From Rhodococcoides corynebacterioides (GTDB taxonomy: Bacteria > Actinomycetota > Actinomycetes > Mycobacteriales > Mycobacteriaceae): a stretch of DNA of 64,000 nucleotides. The position numbers and the translations under genes are program-made. The stretch's first letter is position 1. Every line of letters begins with the position of its first letter. The stretch spans positions 124,001 through 188,000 of the forward strand of contig NZ_JABUBU010000003.1 of the NCBI RefSeq assembly GCF_019834675.1, read 5' to 3'. Below the pieces are notes generated by a model. The model saw only the letters and a program-made list of their open reading frames with translations. It made no database searches and was not told where the DNA came from. Below, piece after piece: positions 26,630-34,502 of the stretch.

Positions 26630-28897
26630 TCATGCCGAGTAGTCGAACTGCTCCAGACGTCGACGCGCCACTTCCAACTCGTCAAGGTCGAACAGCGTTT
26701 CGAACCGTTCATCGAGCACGAGCGCTTCAACGGTGAGGTCGAGACGCCCGCGTTCCCAGAGCGAGGCGAAACCATCCGACACCGTGGGCGAGGCCAGCAG
26801 CTTCTTTGCGGTCGCGACCGGTCCGATCTCGGCGAGCATCGAACGGAAGTAGGTGGCGTTGTATCCGGCCTCGCTGCGGCCGCGTTCGTAGCCGGTGATC
26901 ATGTGGCGGCCTAGTTCAGCCGCCAGGTCGCCGTCGGTCGCGTCGACCACCTCCGCGGTGTCGAGCTCGACGTCGGTACCGGCCGCAATCTCGTTGCGGC
27001 GAGCGACAAAACCGAGCAGAGAGTCCACGGAGGTGAACACCTCGTAACCAAGCTCTTCGAGCCTTGTGAGATCCGCGTCCTCCGGATCAAGCTCGAGTAT
27101 TACGGGATTGCCCTGGCCGACCTGCAGACCGTCAGACCAGAACGCTTCGGCCACTGCGAGTACGCGACCTGTAGCGGGATCGGCAATTTCGGCATCGACC
27201 GTCGGCTCTGCGTATCCGAGACGGCGCAGTTCGGCGACCACGTCTCGGACCTGCGTCGCGCGAGGGTCGTCGGCCTCGTCCACGACAACCACGACGGGTG
27301 TGAGGTCCTCCTGCTCGACTCCCGTGCTTGCACCCGAAATCAGCCCGTCGAGGAAGGACTGCGCGGCGCCGGCCAGCAATTCGCGTCGTGCGGCGAGGAA
27401 ATCGAGGTAGTTCTCGACCTTCCATAGGTTCGGATCCGTCGGAATCCACTGCGATTCGAGAACGCCGGGGTGCTTCGCTGCGATTTCCGAGAGGTAGTCC
27501 TCCGGTGCGCGCTTCCCGATCTGAAGGTTCGTGATCTGGGTGAGGAAGCAGAAATTCGCCAGCGCGTTGATCTCGCCGCGATCGTAGTGATCACGGAGTA
27601 GCGCCTTCGGAAAGATGTGGTGGATTTGCAATGCTGAGAGCTTGCCCAACAGTTGGGCTTTGAGCTCCAAACCACTGCCGAAGTCGCGTGCGCCGCTGAC
27701 CCGGGTCAGAAGGTACAGCAGCGGATAAAACCGCGCTCCGCGCGTCGAACCCTCGAAGTCGTCCGGTCGAACCTCCAAGGTTCCACCGCGTGTGCGTTCC
27801 AGAGTGGCGATCAATCCGTCGATACCCGCCCGGCCAGCTGTCTCATAGTCCTGCTGCAGGTACGTCTCGGTCGATCCGCTGAACCTGCCCCACAACGCCG
27901 TGTGGACGTACCAGTACAGAACCTTGTCACGATGCACCGCGTCCTGGAACTGCCCGCCATTCTGTGAGAGCAGATAGGAGACGACGGGAGTCGCGTAGCG
28001 GCCCATGAGAACTCGGTCGTGGTCCAGGCCGAGTCGACCGGACACGGCGTCGAGGAATGTTCCGATGTGCTGCACCGATGCGGTGAGTGCCTGCTCGAAC
28101 TGGGACGCTGAGACCTTTTCCAAGGACGAGAAGAGAGCGCGTCCGGTGGCGACGGCAGTGGCGTTGCGGAGCAGCCAGTCGAGGGAGAAGTCGTAGCCTG
28201 CGGACTTCCAACGCTCCAAATTCCCGCGCATGTCAGTGCGCGCCTCCGGCCATTCTGCACACAGCTTAGCCAGCGCGAGGTCGCCCTTGGATAGCTTGGT
28301 GCCTCCGGAATTGACCTTGTTGAAGATGTCGACGACCTCGTCTACCGACTTGTTCGCGCCGGTGATCTTCTCTTGATTGAACTCGCGGTCACGAACCTGG
28401 TGAAGCTGGTTCAATCGATTCAAGTAGCGAGTGGCTTGTTCCTGATCTGCGGCGAACCGCGGCAGAAATGAAACGGGCCCGTTCCCAGGTGCGAACAATT
28501 CCTTGACGCTGATCCACTGCTGATCACCTGACATCTTCGACGGGGCGTAGAACTCGAAGACTTCGTCCTCGACGTTGAAGTAGAGGCCCGTAAATGCAGA
28601 GGGATCACCCTCGAAGAACGGCGGCGGAGTGCCCCGCATGACGCCGTACATCGACGTGACGCGCTGCTGCCCGTCGAGCAGGAGCTGCTTCACCCCGGCC
28701 GAGGCTGCGGAGCCGCGAACGGAGATACCGTCGGAGTTCGTTTCCCACATCAGCAGCCCGCCGACGGGGTATCCGAGGTACAGGGACCGCATCAGCCCAC
28801 GGACCTGGTCGCGGTTCCAGACGTAGCCGCGCTGAAATTCCGGAAGCAACACCGTTCCCGAGTCGATCTCGTCGAGCAGAGTGGAGAGCTTCGGCAT
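26630..28897 (-). CDS. Single-chain GmrSD-type protein (DUF262 + HNH nuclease)
   Basis: The 755-aa product joins both halves of the GmrSD type IV restriction system. The DUF262 (GmrS) part has PEFQRGYVWNRDQVRGL (about 19-35) and LLDGQQRVTSM (about 73-83), the nucleotide-handling ParB/Srx-like site. The DUF1524 (GmrD) HNH part has QIHHIFPKALL (about 423-433) and LANFCFLTQITN downstream. GmrSD cleaves glucosylated hydroxymethylcytosine DNA in phages. Residues about 520-755 form an extra C-terminal region, including a Val-rich segment and an acidic part. ATG 28897, 43 nt after the helicase gene on the same strand. Confidence 0.85.
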   Translation of the reverse strand: MPKLSTLLDEIDSGTVLLPEFQRGYVWNRDQVRGLMRSLYLGYPVGGLLMWETNSDGISVRGSAASAGVKQLLLDGQQRVTSMYGVMRGTPPPFFEGDPSAFTGLYFNVEDEVFEFYAPSKMSGDQQWISVKELFAPGNGPVSFLPRFAADQEQATRYLNRLNQLHQVRDREFNQEKITGANKSVDEVVDIFNKVNSGGTKLSKGDLALAKLCAEWPEARTDMRGNLERWKSAGYDFSLDWLLRNATAVATGRALFSSLEKVSASQFEQALTASVQHIGTFLDAVSGRLGLDHDRVLMGRYATPVVSYLLSQNGGQFQDAVHRDKVLYWYVHTALWGRFSGSTETYLQQDYETAGRAGIDGLIATLERTRGGTLEVRPDDFEGSTRGARFYPLLYLLTRVSGARDFGSGLELKAQLLGKLSALQIHHIFPKALLRDHYDRGEINALANFCFLTQITNLQIGKRAPEDYLSEIAAKHPGVLESQWIPTDPNLWKVENYLDFLAARRELLAGAAQSFLDGLISGASTGVEQEDLTPVVVVVDEADDPRATQVRDVVAELRRLGYAEPTVDAEIADPATGRVLAVAEAFWSDGLQVGQGNPVILELDPEDADLTRLEELGYEVFTSVDSLLGFVARRNEIAAGTDVELDTAEVVDATDGDLAAELGRHMITGYERGRSEAGYNATYFRSMLAEIGPVATAKKLLASPTVSDGFASLWERGRLDLTVEALVLDERFETLFDLDELEVARRRLEQFDYSA

Positions 28898-28940
28898 GGT
28901 GGAACCTTCCGTGAAGAGCTACGTGGTAACTGACTATCTA

Positions 28941-31031
28941 TCAGATCAAGGGGACGACAAATCGACTCGGTTCGCCGTGCCAGGTGACAAGGAGCTGTTC
29001 CCGTGCGCGAGTGCAGGCGACGAACAGTAGGCACCGTTCGCGCTGGAGGTCGCGGTCGCGGGTCTGCTGGTCATCGTCGGCTGCGGTGATGGCGCTCGGT
29101 TCTGGTACTGCGTTGCTGCCAACTGCCACAACGGCGAGGCACCGGAACTCGAGTCCTTTCATCCGGTGCATGGTGCCGACGGATACCGCCTTTGCGGCGG
29201 AGGTGCTCTTGGCGAGCGCTCGGACTGGAATGTCCGCCGCCCGCAGCGCTTGCTCGACTTTGTCGCAGTGTCGTTTCGAGCGCGCCGCGATCCCGATTTC
29301 GCTGGGTGCGACATTGGAGTCGATCCACCCTTTGACGACCTCGACAACGTGGCTCAGTTCGAGGTCTCGGGTAGAGAACCCTGCGGTCGACGGGGCATCG
29401 CCGTGAATGTCGGAGCGGCACCCGGCGATCGAGTCGAGCCCGCCGTCCATGTCGTCGATCTGCTCTCCGCGAATCACCCCGAGGCTCCATGCGAGTATCT
29501 CAGCGCTGGTCCGGTAGTTGACGGACAGCTTGCTCGAGCGCCCGGTGACATTGACTCCGACCTCACGCAGACTGACGTGATTGTCGTAGATCCGCTGGTG
29601 GGTGTCACCGGCAAGAAACATGTCATCCTGGCCTTCCGGGACTGCGGCGCGGAGGAGGCGCCACTGGTCGGGGCTAAGGTCCTGTGCCTCGTCGACAACA
29701 ATATGTCGGTACGGCTTGTCAATGCGGGATTCGAGCAGCACAATCGCTTCGCGACGGACTGTCTCGTGGGTCCAGACGCCACGAGTCGTGAGCGCGGTCT
29801 CGAACTTCCACATCGCCTGCCACACCTGCGCCTTCTGGTTGGCGCCCAGGCGTCGTCCTCTGCCCGTGCGCTTTGCGGCGAGGTACTCGGATGCAGTGGA
29901 GACGCGCTGCGCCAGAACCACCTGACGCCACTCCTCGGCGAGGAACGCCGGGGTGAACGGCACGGTCAGCGAGTCAACGATGTCTCGCCACAACTCCTTC
30001 TCGTCTGCGTTGGCGAGAAGGCGCGGGGCGCCGTGCTGCTCCCGGAACACGCGGTGAGCGACCCGGTCGACGTGCTGCACCACGATCCGCGACATGACGC
30101 TCGAGTCCTCGACCAACAGCGTGATGCCGGTCTGCAGGGAATCGGCGAGTGTCGAGGTGAAGGTGGTGATTAGGACCTTCCCCTCGGCGCGTTGCGCGAG
30201 CCGCTGCGCCCGGTGCAGGGCCACCACGGTCTTCCCGGTCCCGGGTCCACCAGTGACGCGGGCCGGGCCACGGAACGTCGCATCGGCCACGGACTGCTGG
30301 GTGGGATGCAGGTAGATCCGCCACAGCGCGAATGGGTTGGCGAACACGGCCATCAGCTCGTCGGGTCCGTCCACCAGCACGACGCGGTCACGGCTGCGGC
30401 GCACCGCGGCGTCGATGTCGTCGGTGTCCACTGGCTCGTCGAGGATTGCGGCACCGAGATCGGACCACACCTCCTCGGGGCTCATGCCCGCAGCGAGCCC
30501 GTACAGCACCTCCCATTGGATGGCGGGCAGGAAGGCCTGTGCTGCTTCCAGCTGGGTGACGTCCGTGAGGGCCCGCGCGAATGTCAGCGTCTTCTCATCG
30601 ACGCCCAACTGCGTGAGGTCCTTGTCGGCGACATCCTTGAAGATCGGGCCGCCTGCGGGTGGCGATGCAGCCGTTATCGTCGAGAGGGACTCGTCCAGCG
30701 CGGCTTCGTCACGGATCTCGATTCCGCCTGTTGCCCGGTTCACAGAGATGGCGCGGCGCTTCGCCCAGTCGTAGGCGTCGTCGTGGGGAAGAACCTTCAA
30801 CAGGACGTAGGTATCGCCTGATTCAGGGGCGAGGACGATACCGCGCCAGAACTGGTTGATTCGGATCGAACGGAATCGCTCGTTGCGGGCGTTCTGGATC
30901 CTTTCGAGATGCAGACCGGCGTGAGTGGCGGACTCGAATTTCTCGAACACCTCGGAGACGCGCTCCTGCACAGGCTTCTCGAGTTTTCCCAGGTCGAGGA
31001 GGAAATCTCGATCGATGGCGAGGGATGGCAT
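28941..31031 (-). CDS. UvrD/Rep-family helicase with ParE/RelE-like N-terminus
   Basis: The 696-aa product begins with about 95 residues resembling a ParE/RelE-type fold: FLLDLGKLEKPVQERVSEVF, then FRSIRINQFWRGIVL and YVLLKVLPHDDAYDWAKRR. An SF1A helicase follows: Walker A GGPGTGKTVVAL (about 262-273), Walker B HIVVDEAQDLSP (about 443-454), LAGDTHQRIY (motif III), and the motif V/VI region GTMHRMKGLEF and ACTRAREQLL. RelE-helicase fusions exist in bacterial genomes. The start is ATG 31031; a GTG at 31040 is possible. It lies 43 nt upstream of the GmrSD gene in the same apparent operon. Confidence 0.87.
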   Translation of the reverse strand: MPSLAIDRDFLLDLGKLEKPVQERVSEVFEKFESATHAGLHLERIQNARNERFRSIRINQFWRGIVLAPESGDTYVLLKVLPHDDAYDWAKRRAISVNRATGGIEIRDEAALDESLSTITAASPPAGGPIFKDVADKDLTQLGVDEKTLTFARALTDVTQLEAAQAFLPAIQWEVLYGLAAGMSPEEVWSDLGAAILDEPVDTDDIDAAVRRSRDRVVLVDGPDELMAVFANPFALWRIYLHPTQQSVADATFRGPARVTGGPGTGKTVVALHRAQRLAQRAEGKVLITTFTSTLADSLQTGITLLVEDSSVMSRIVVQHVDRVAHRVFREQHGAPRLLANADEKELWRDIVDSLTVPFTPAFLAEEWRQVVLAQRVSTASEYLAAKRTGRGRRLGANQKAQVWQAMWKFETALTTRGVWTHETVRREAIVLLESRIDKPYRHIVVDEAQDLSPDQWRLLRAAVPEGQDDMFLAGDTHQRIYDNHVSLREVGVNVTGRSSKLSVNYRTSAEILAWSLGVIRGEQIDDMDGGLDSIAGCRSDIHGDAPSTAGFSTRDLELSHVVEVVKGWIDSNVAPSEIGIAARSKRHCDKVEQALRAADIPVRALAKSTSAAKAVSVGTMHRMKGLEFRCLAVVAVGSNAVPEPSAITAADDDQQTRDRDLQRERCLLFVACTRAREQLLVTWHGEPSRFVVPLI

Positions 31032-31067
31032 AACTCTCACTCTCGGAGGTTGCGATACAGAGAAGTT

Positions 31068-31400
31068 TTAGCGACCGAGACGGTCCAGGTCGATCGTGGT
31101 AGCCGTCGTTTCTGTCGGTTCCGGCGGCGGTCGCATCGTGGACGACCAGGGCACCCGCCCCGCCCGGACGCCCTCGTACTTCGTAGCCTGCTCGGGAGTG
31201 ATACGGCGAAGCGTCTCAAGCCTAACGAAGTAGATGAGTGACCATGTGCCGTCATTATCGCCGGCAATCACCGCGCTGGGACGGTAGTGGGTGACCTGGC
31301 TACGCACCGCTGCCTCGACCTTGTCGAGTGACTCCGAGACGAACCACGGATCTGATCGTGCGACGCTGAAGTGCTCGCGGCTCTTCCACGCTCCGTACAT
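31068..31400 (-). CDS. Small hypothetical protein in defence operon
   Basis: The 110-aa product (MYGAWKSREHFSVARSDPW, then SQVTHYRPSAVIAGDNDGTW) is not recognised. The frame is open into mcrC, but ATG 31400 follows AGGAG by five bases, so this start is preferred. It has coding bias and sits 70 nt after mcrC and 36 nt before the helicase gene, all on one strand. It could be an accessory or immunity factor for either neighbour. Confidence 0.55.
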   Translation of the reverse strand: MYGAWKSREHFSVARSDPWFVSESLDKVEAAVRSQVTHYRPSAVIAGDNDGTWSLIYFVRLETLRRITPEQATKYEGVRAGRVPWSSTMRPPPEPTETTATTIDLDRLGR

Positions 31401-31470
31401 CGCGACTCCTGTGTGCCGACGGCGATCCTTCGCACTGTTCTTTATCAGACGCTGGCCGTTCAGTGCGTAC

Positions 31471-32670
31471 TCATTGCCGACCAGGAACGCGATTGGCGAT
31501 TCTCCTTGCGAGTTGGTCGACCTGACCGAGGAGTTGTGCCGGTGGTTCGGCGAGGTCGAGAGTGTGACAGAAGATGACGACGCCGGCGCGGCGCACGGTG
31601 TGTGTTCGGACCTGTTCGTTGCCTTTCGCATAGACCAGGTGGCCGTGCTCCAGCCCGAGCACGGTGCAGTAGGCAAGCATTTGGTAGAGGTCGGCATCGG
31701 GGAAACCGTCGGGTCTTTCGGCCTTGTACTTGGCGTCGACAACGGCGCGACAGCGGTCGTGAGAGCCCAACCACACCAGGTCCGGCTTCATACGCACCTC
31801 TAGGCTGTCGTCAAGATGTAGTGGGTGTTGAATCGCGTAGCGACCGCCTAGCGTGGCCAGTGCATCACCGAGCGCCGCGCACACGAAGTCCTCGAAGATT
31901 CTCCACATGTCGAACATGAACCCGGTGACGGTCAGGTCGCCGGCCCGGTGTTCGAATGACTGCGCGGCGAGGATGATGTCGGCCAGACGAAGCGCGTTGT
32001 GGTAGCGGGTGTTGAGGCGGCTCGGTTCCCATGACGGATGCACTTCTCCACGTGTCGGCACGGTGACGTCGGCAAGTGCGACTCGTAGTCTCATTAAGCG
32101 CCGCCGGGTTGCCACGGACAGCCCGGCGACCGTTAGTAGCCGCAACGCAGCCGCGAGCAAAAGCCGGTTCTCAGCGATGTCTACGGTGAAGTCGTCGTAC
32201 TCGACGGCGAGGGGTACCGGGAGTCCGAAGCGCCGGGACATCTGTTCGCCGGCCAGAACGCGGCCGCGCAGCACCGGCAGGACGTCCTTCACGGTGCGGT
32301 AACCCTGCAGCAGCCCCTGCTCGGTGGCGCGTGCGGCCAATCGGGAGAACGCCTCGGCCAGTGCGGGCAGTAGCTCGTCCGCTTCCGTCAGCCGGACGTG
32401 GTCGTCGCGCCAGATGTCGCGGTTGAGGCTGTATCCGAGCAGGAACACGAGTCGGTTCAGGTCGGTAATCTTGGGGCGGACGATGACTTGTGTGTCACCG
32501 ACCGACACGGCGCCGATCTTGCGACCCGCCGATATCGAGTAGATCCCAGTCTCCAGGGTGGGGGTGATGTCGACGATGGCGAGGCTTCGGAGCGTGTAGT
32601 ACTCGATTGGTGACAGGCGGACGGGTTGAGGCGGACCGCCTTCAGTCAGTATCAGAGTCGTTGGTCTCAT
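31471..32670 (-). CDS. mcrC: McrC-type nuclease subunit of McrBC
   Basis: The 399-aa product is the McrC endonuclease partner. The N-terminal McrB-interaction region begins MRPTTLILTEGGPPQPVRL. The PD-(D/E)xK nuclease core near the C-terminus has EVRMKPDLVWLG and AVVDAKYKAER (Asp and Lys near 310-313). McrC is activated by the McrB GTPase ring and cleaves DNA between methylcytosine-containing sites. ATG 32670 overlaps the mcrB end by 29 bases, showing translational coupling. Catalytic residues appear intact. Confidence 0.9.
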   Translation of the reverse strand: MRPTTLILTEGGPPQPVRLSPIEYYTLRSLAIVDITPTLETGIYSISAGRKIGAVSVGDTQVIVRPKITDLNRLVFLLGYSLNRDIWRDDHVRLTEADELLPALAEAFSRLAARATEQGLLQGYRTVKDVLPVLRGRVLAGEQMSRRFGLPVPLAVEYDDFTVDIAENRLLLAAALRLLTVAGLSVATRRRLMRLRVALADVTVPTRGEVHPSWEPSRLNTRYHNALRLADIILAAQSFEHRAGDLTVTGFMFDMWRIFEDFVCAALGDALATLGGRYAIQHPLHLDDSLEVRMKPDLVWLGSHDRCRAVVDAKYKAERPDGFPDADLYQMLAYCTVLGLEHGHLVYAKGNEQVRTHTVRRAGVVIFCHTLDLAEPPAQLLGQVDQLARRIANRVPGRQ

Positions 32671-34432
32671 CGCCCGATTTCGCAACATCGTTGGTGCTGA
32701 GGGCCTTTCGCAGCGCGTCCAATCCGTACCGTGACTGGACGTTGATGCCGCGGTCACCGTAGTGGAACTCCTCGAGCAGAGGGAGTATGGCGGTGCGCCA
32801 AACCCGATCGAGACCTTTGTCGTGATAGACGGCATCCCGCATGAGGTATGAGGGGCCGATCTTGTAGTCGTCGTCGTCGATGCGCGCGTTCAGGATGTCT
32901 AGTAGGTCTGCTGATTCGGATGGACGGTTCGTTGCCTGCAACCAGCTTCGCAGGATGCCCGACGTGGGCGGCTCTGATGGGTGCAGCGGGAGGAAAGCGA
33001 ACCGGCGGCGCATGGCGGCGTCGACGAGAGCGATGGACCGGTCGGCAGTGTTCATCGTCCCGATAAGAATGACATTGCGCGGCAACCTGAACGGCTCGGT
33101 ATTGTCGGACCCATAGAGTAGGTCGATGCTCTCGTTGCGGTACTCGAGCAGGAAGTATAATTCGCCAAAGATCTTGGCGAGATTACCGCGGTTGATCTCG
33201 TCGATGATGAGTACATACACCGCATCGCGGTTGTCGGTGGCGCGGTCGACGATGGTGCGCAGTGGGCCGGGGCGCAACTCGAATCCGACCTGACCAGCGA
33301 CTTGCTGGGCGGGGCGATAACCTTCGAAGAAGTCTTCATACGAGTACGCAGGGTGGAATTGGACGATCTTGACGTTCGATTCTCCGGCGAGGTGCCGCGC
33401 TAATTCCTTGGCGATGTAAGTCTTCCCGGTGCCGGGCGGGCCGTAGAAGATCAGTTGTGGGCGGTCCCGCAGCAAGTCGACGCATTCCTGCAGCCACTCC
33501 TGCGGTACGTGCAGGCGGCGCGCGAGATCTGCACTGGCATCGGGGAGGTTGAGCTCCGTGGCCGGCCTCACAGCGCGACGTTGTCCCATGATTTCCCTGA
33601 GTGCATCGATCTGCGGGGTCAGATCCACGACCTCACCCTGTGCGTTCAGGCGCGCCGCGATCTCGAGCGGAAGGTCGGTGCTCGGCCGAGTCACCGATTC
33701 CCACTTGACGGGTCGGCGCAGGTTCGAGCGGCCGTCGCTGCTCCGCACGTATTCTGCATCTCCGGTGACGGTGCCGAAGAATGCCTTGCCTTGACTCACG
33801 GTGACGACGAGGTCACCGGGGTGCATGCGGGCCAGGAAGGAGTAGAACTCATCGAGCTTCTCCTGACGTACCGCGTATCCGGATGCGCGGTAGTCCTCCT
33901 CGACAAAACCCTTCAGCTCGTCGCGGGTTACTTCCGGTTCGACCGGCCGTAGAAACTTGGCTGCCAGGGACACGGTTCCTTTGGTTCGCCAGATGGTCAC
34001 CATGTCCACGCCAGATACGTTGGATCCGTTTACTTTCCACGCGTGCATGACTTGATCGCTTGGCTGGGCCAAAGCCGTTGCCGTGCTTGCATTCTTCGAC
34101 GCTCGCTCCAGAACGTCCGCAAGGAACGCGGATGCATCAGGACTTAGTGATGGGTTCTTGAGCATTGTTGTGATCCTGCGGACGACGTCGGCAGCCATCG
34201 TCGCGGCCGTAGGCGCCACGCCTTCCAGTACTGCACGTATGACAGCCCGGTAGTTGGAGACGAACCCCGGGGTTGAGACACCCAGTTCGGCCGCGATCTC
34301 TTCAGGTCTTTTACCGGGTCTGTCCGCCCTGAAGACGTCGCCGAGTCGCGACGTGTCGGTGCGGAGAATCTCCTCGATTTCTCGCCGCACATCGGAACTA
34401 GCCGCCCGAGTAGAAGCTCCGTCATCGTTCAT
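32642..34432 (-). CDS. mcrB: McrB-type GTPase (AAA+) of McrBC
   Basis: The 596-aa product has an AAA+ motor with Walker A FYGPPGTGKTYIAKEL (about 328-343), HPAYSYEDFFEGYRP, Walker B VLIIDEINRGN (about 406-416) and the McrB GTPase signature GTMNTADRSIALVD. Upstream are an N-terminal HTH-like helical region (PEEIAAELGVSTPGF, about 44-58) and a predicted DNA-reading domain (about 150-265, HPGDLVVTVSQGKAFFGTV) that may recognise modified bases. An SD sequence (GGGAGG) precedes ATG 34432. It partners with McrC immediately downstream. Confidence 0.92.
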   Translation of the reverse strand: MNDDGASTRAASSDVRREIEEILRTDTSRLGDVFRADRPGKRPEEIAAELGVSTPGFVSNYRAVIRAVLEGVAPTAATMAADVVRRITTMLKNPSLSPDASAFLADVLERASKNASTATALAQPSDQVMHAWKVNGSNVSGVDMVTIWRTKGTVSLAAKFLRPVEPEVTRDELKGFVEEDYRASGYAVRQEKLDEFYSFLARMHPGDLVVTVSQGKAFFGTVTGDAEYVRSSDGRSNLRRPVKWESVTRPSTDLPLEIAARLNAQGEVVDLTPQIDALREIMGQRRAVRPATELNLPDASADLARRLHVPQEWLQECVDLLRDRPQLIFYGPPGTGKTYIAKELARHLAGESNVKIVQFHPAYSYEDFFEGYRPAQQVAGQVGFELRPGPLRTIVDRATDNRDAVYVLIIDEINRGNLAKIFGELYFLLEYRNESIDLLYGSDNTEPFRLPRNVILIGTMNTADRSIALVDAAMRRRFAFLPLHPSEPPTSGILRSWLQATNRPSESADLLDILNARIDDDDYKIGPSYLMRDAVYHDKGLDRVWRTAILPLLEEFHYGDRGINVQSRYGLDALRKALSTNDVAKSGDETNDSDTD

Positions 34433-34502
34433 GTGTCACCGCCTCCCGGGCAGTCGAATGCGCTCGTCGGTTGTCTGGTCAAACCGCTTCGAACGGCAAC
34501 GA

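Noticed and set aside
31401..31742. Longer start for the 110-aa gene inside mcrC
   Set aside because: The upstream codons overlap mcrC in another frame with no ATG/GTG/TTG near an SD; the AGGAG-ATG at 31400 is better.
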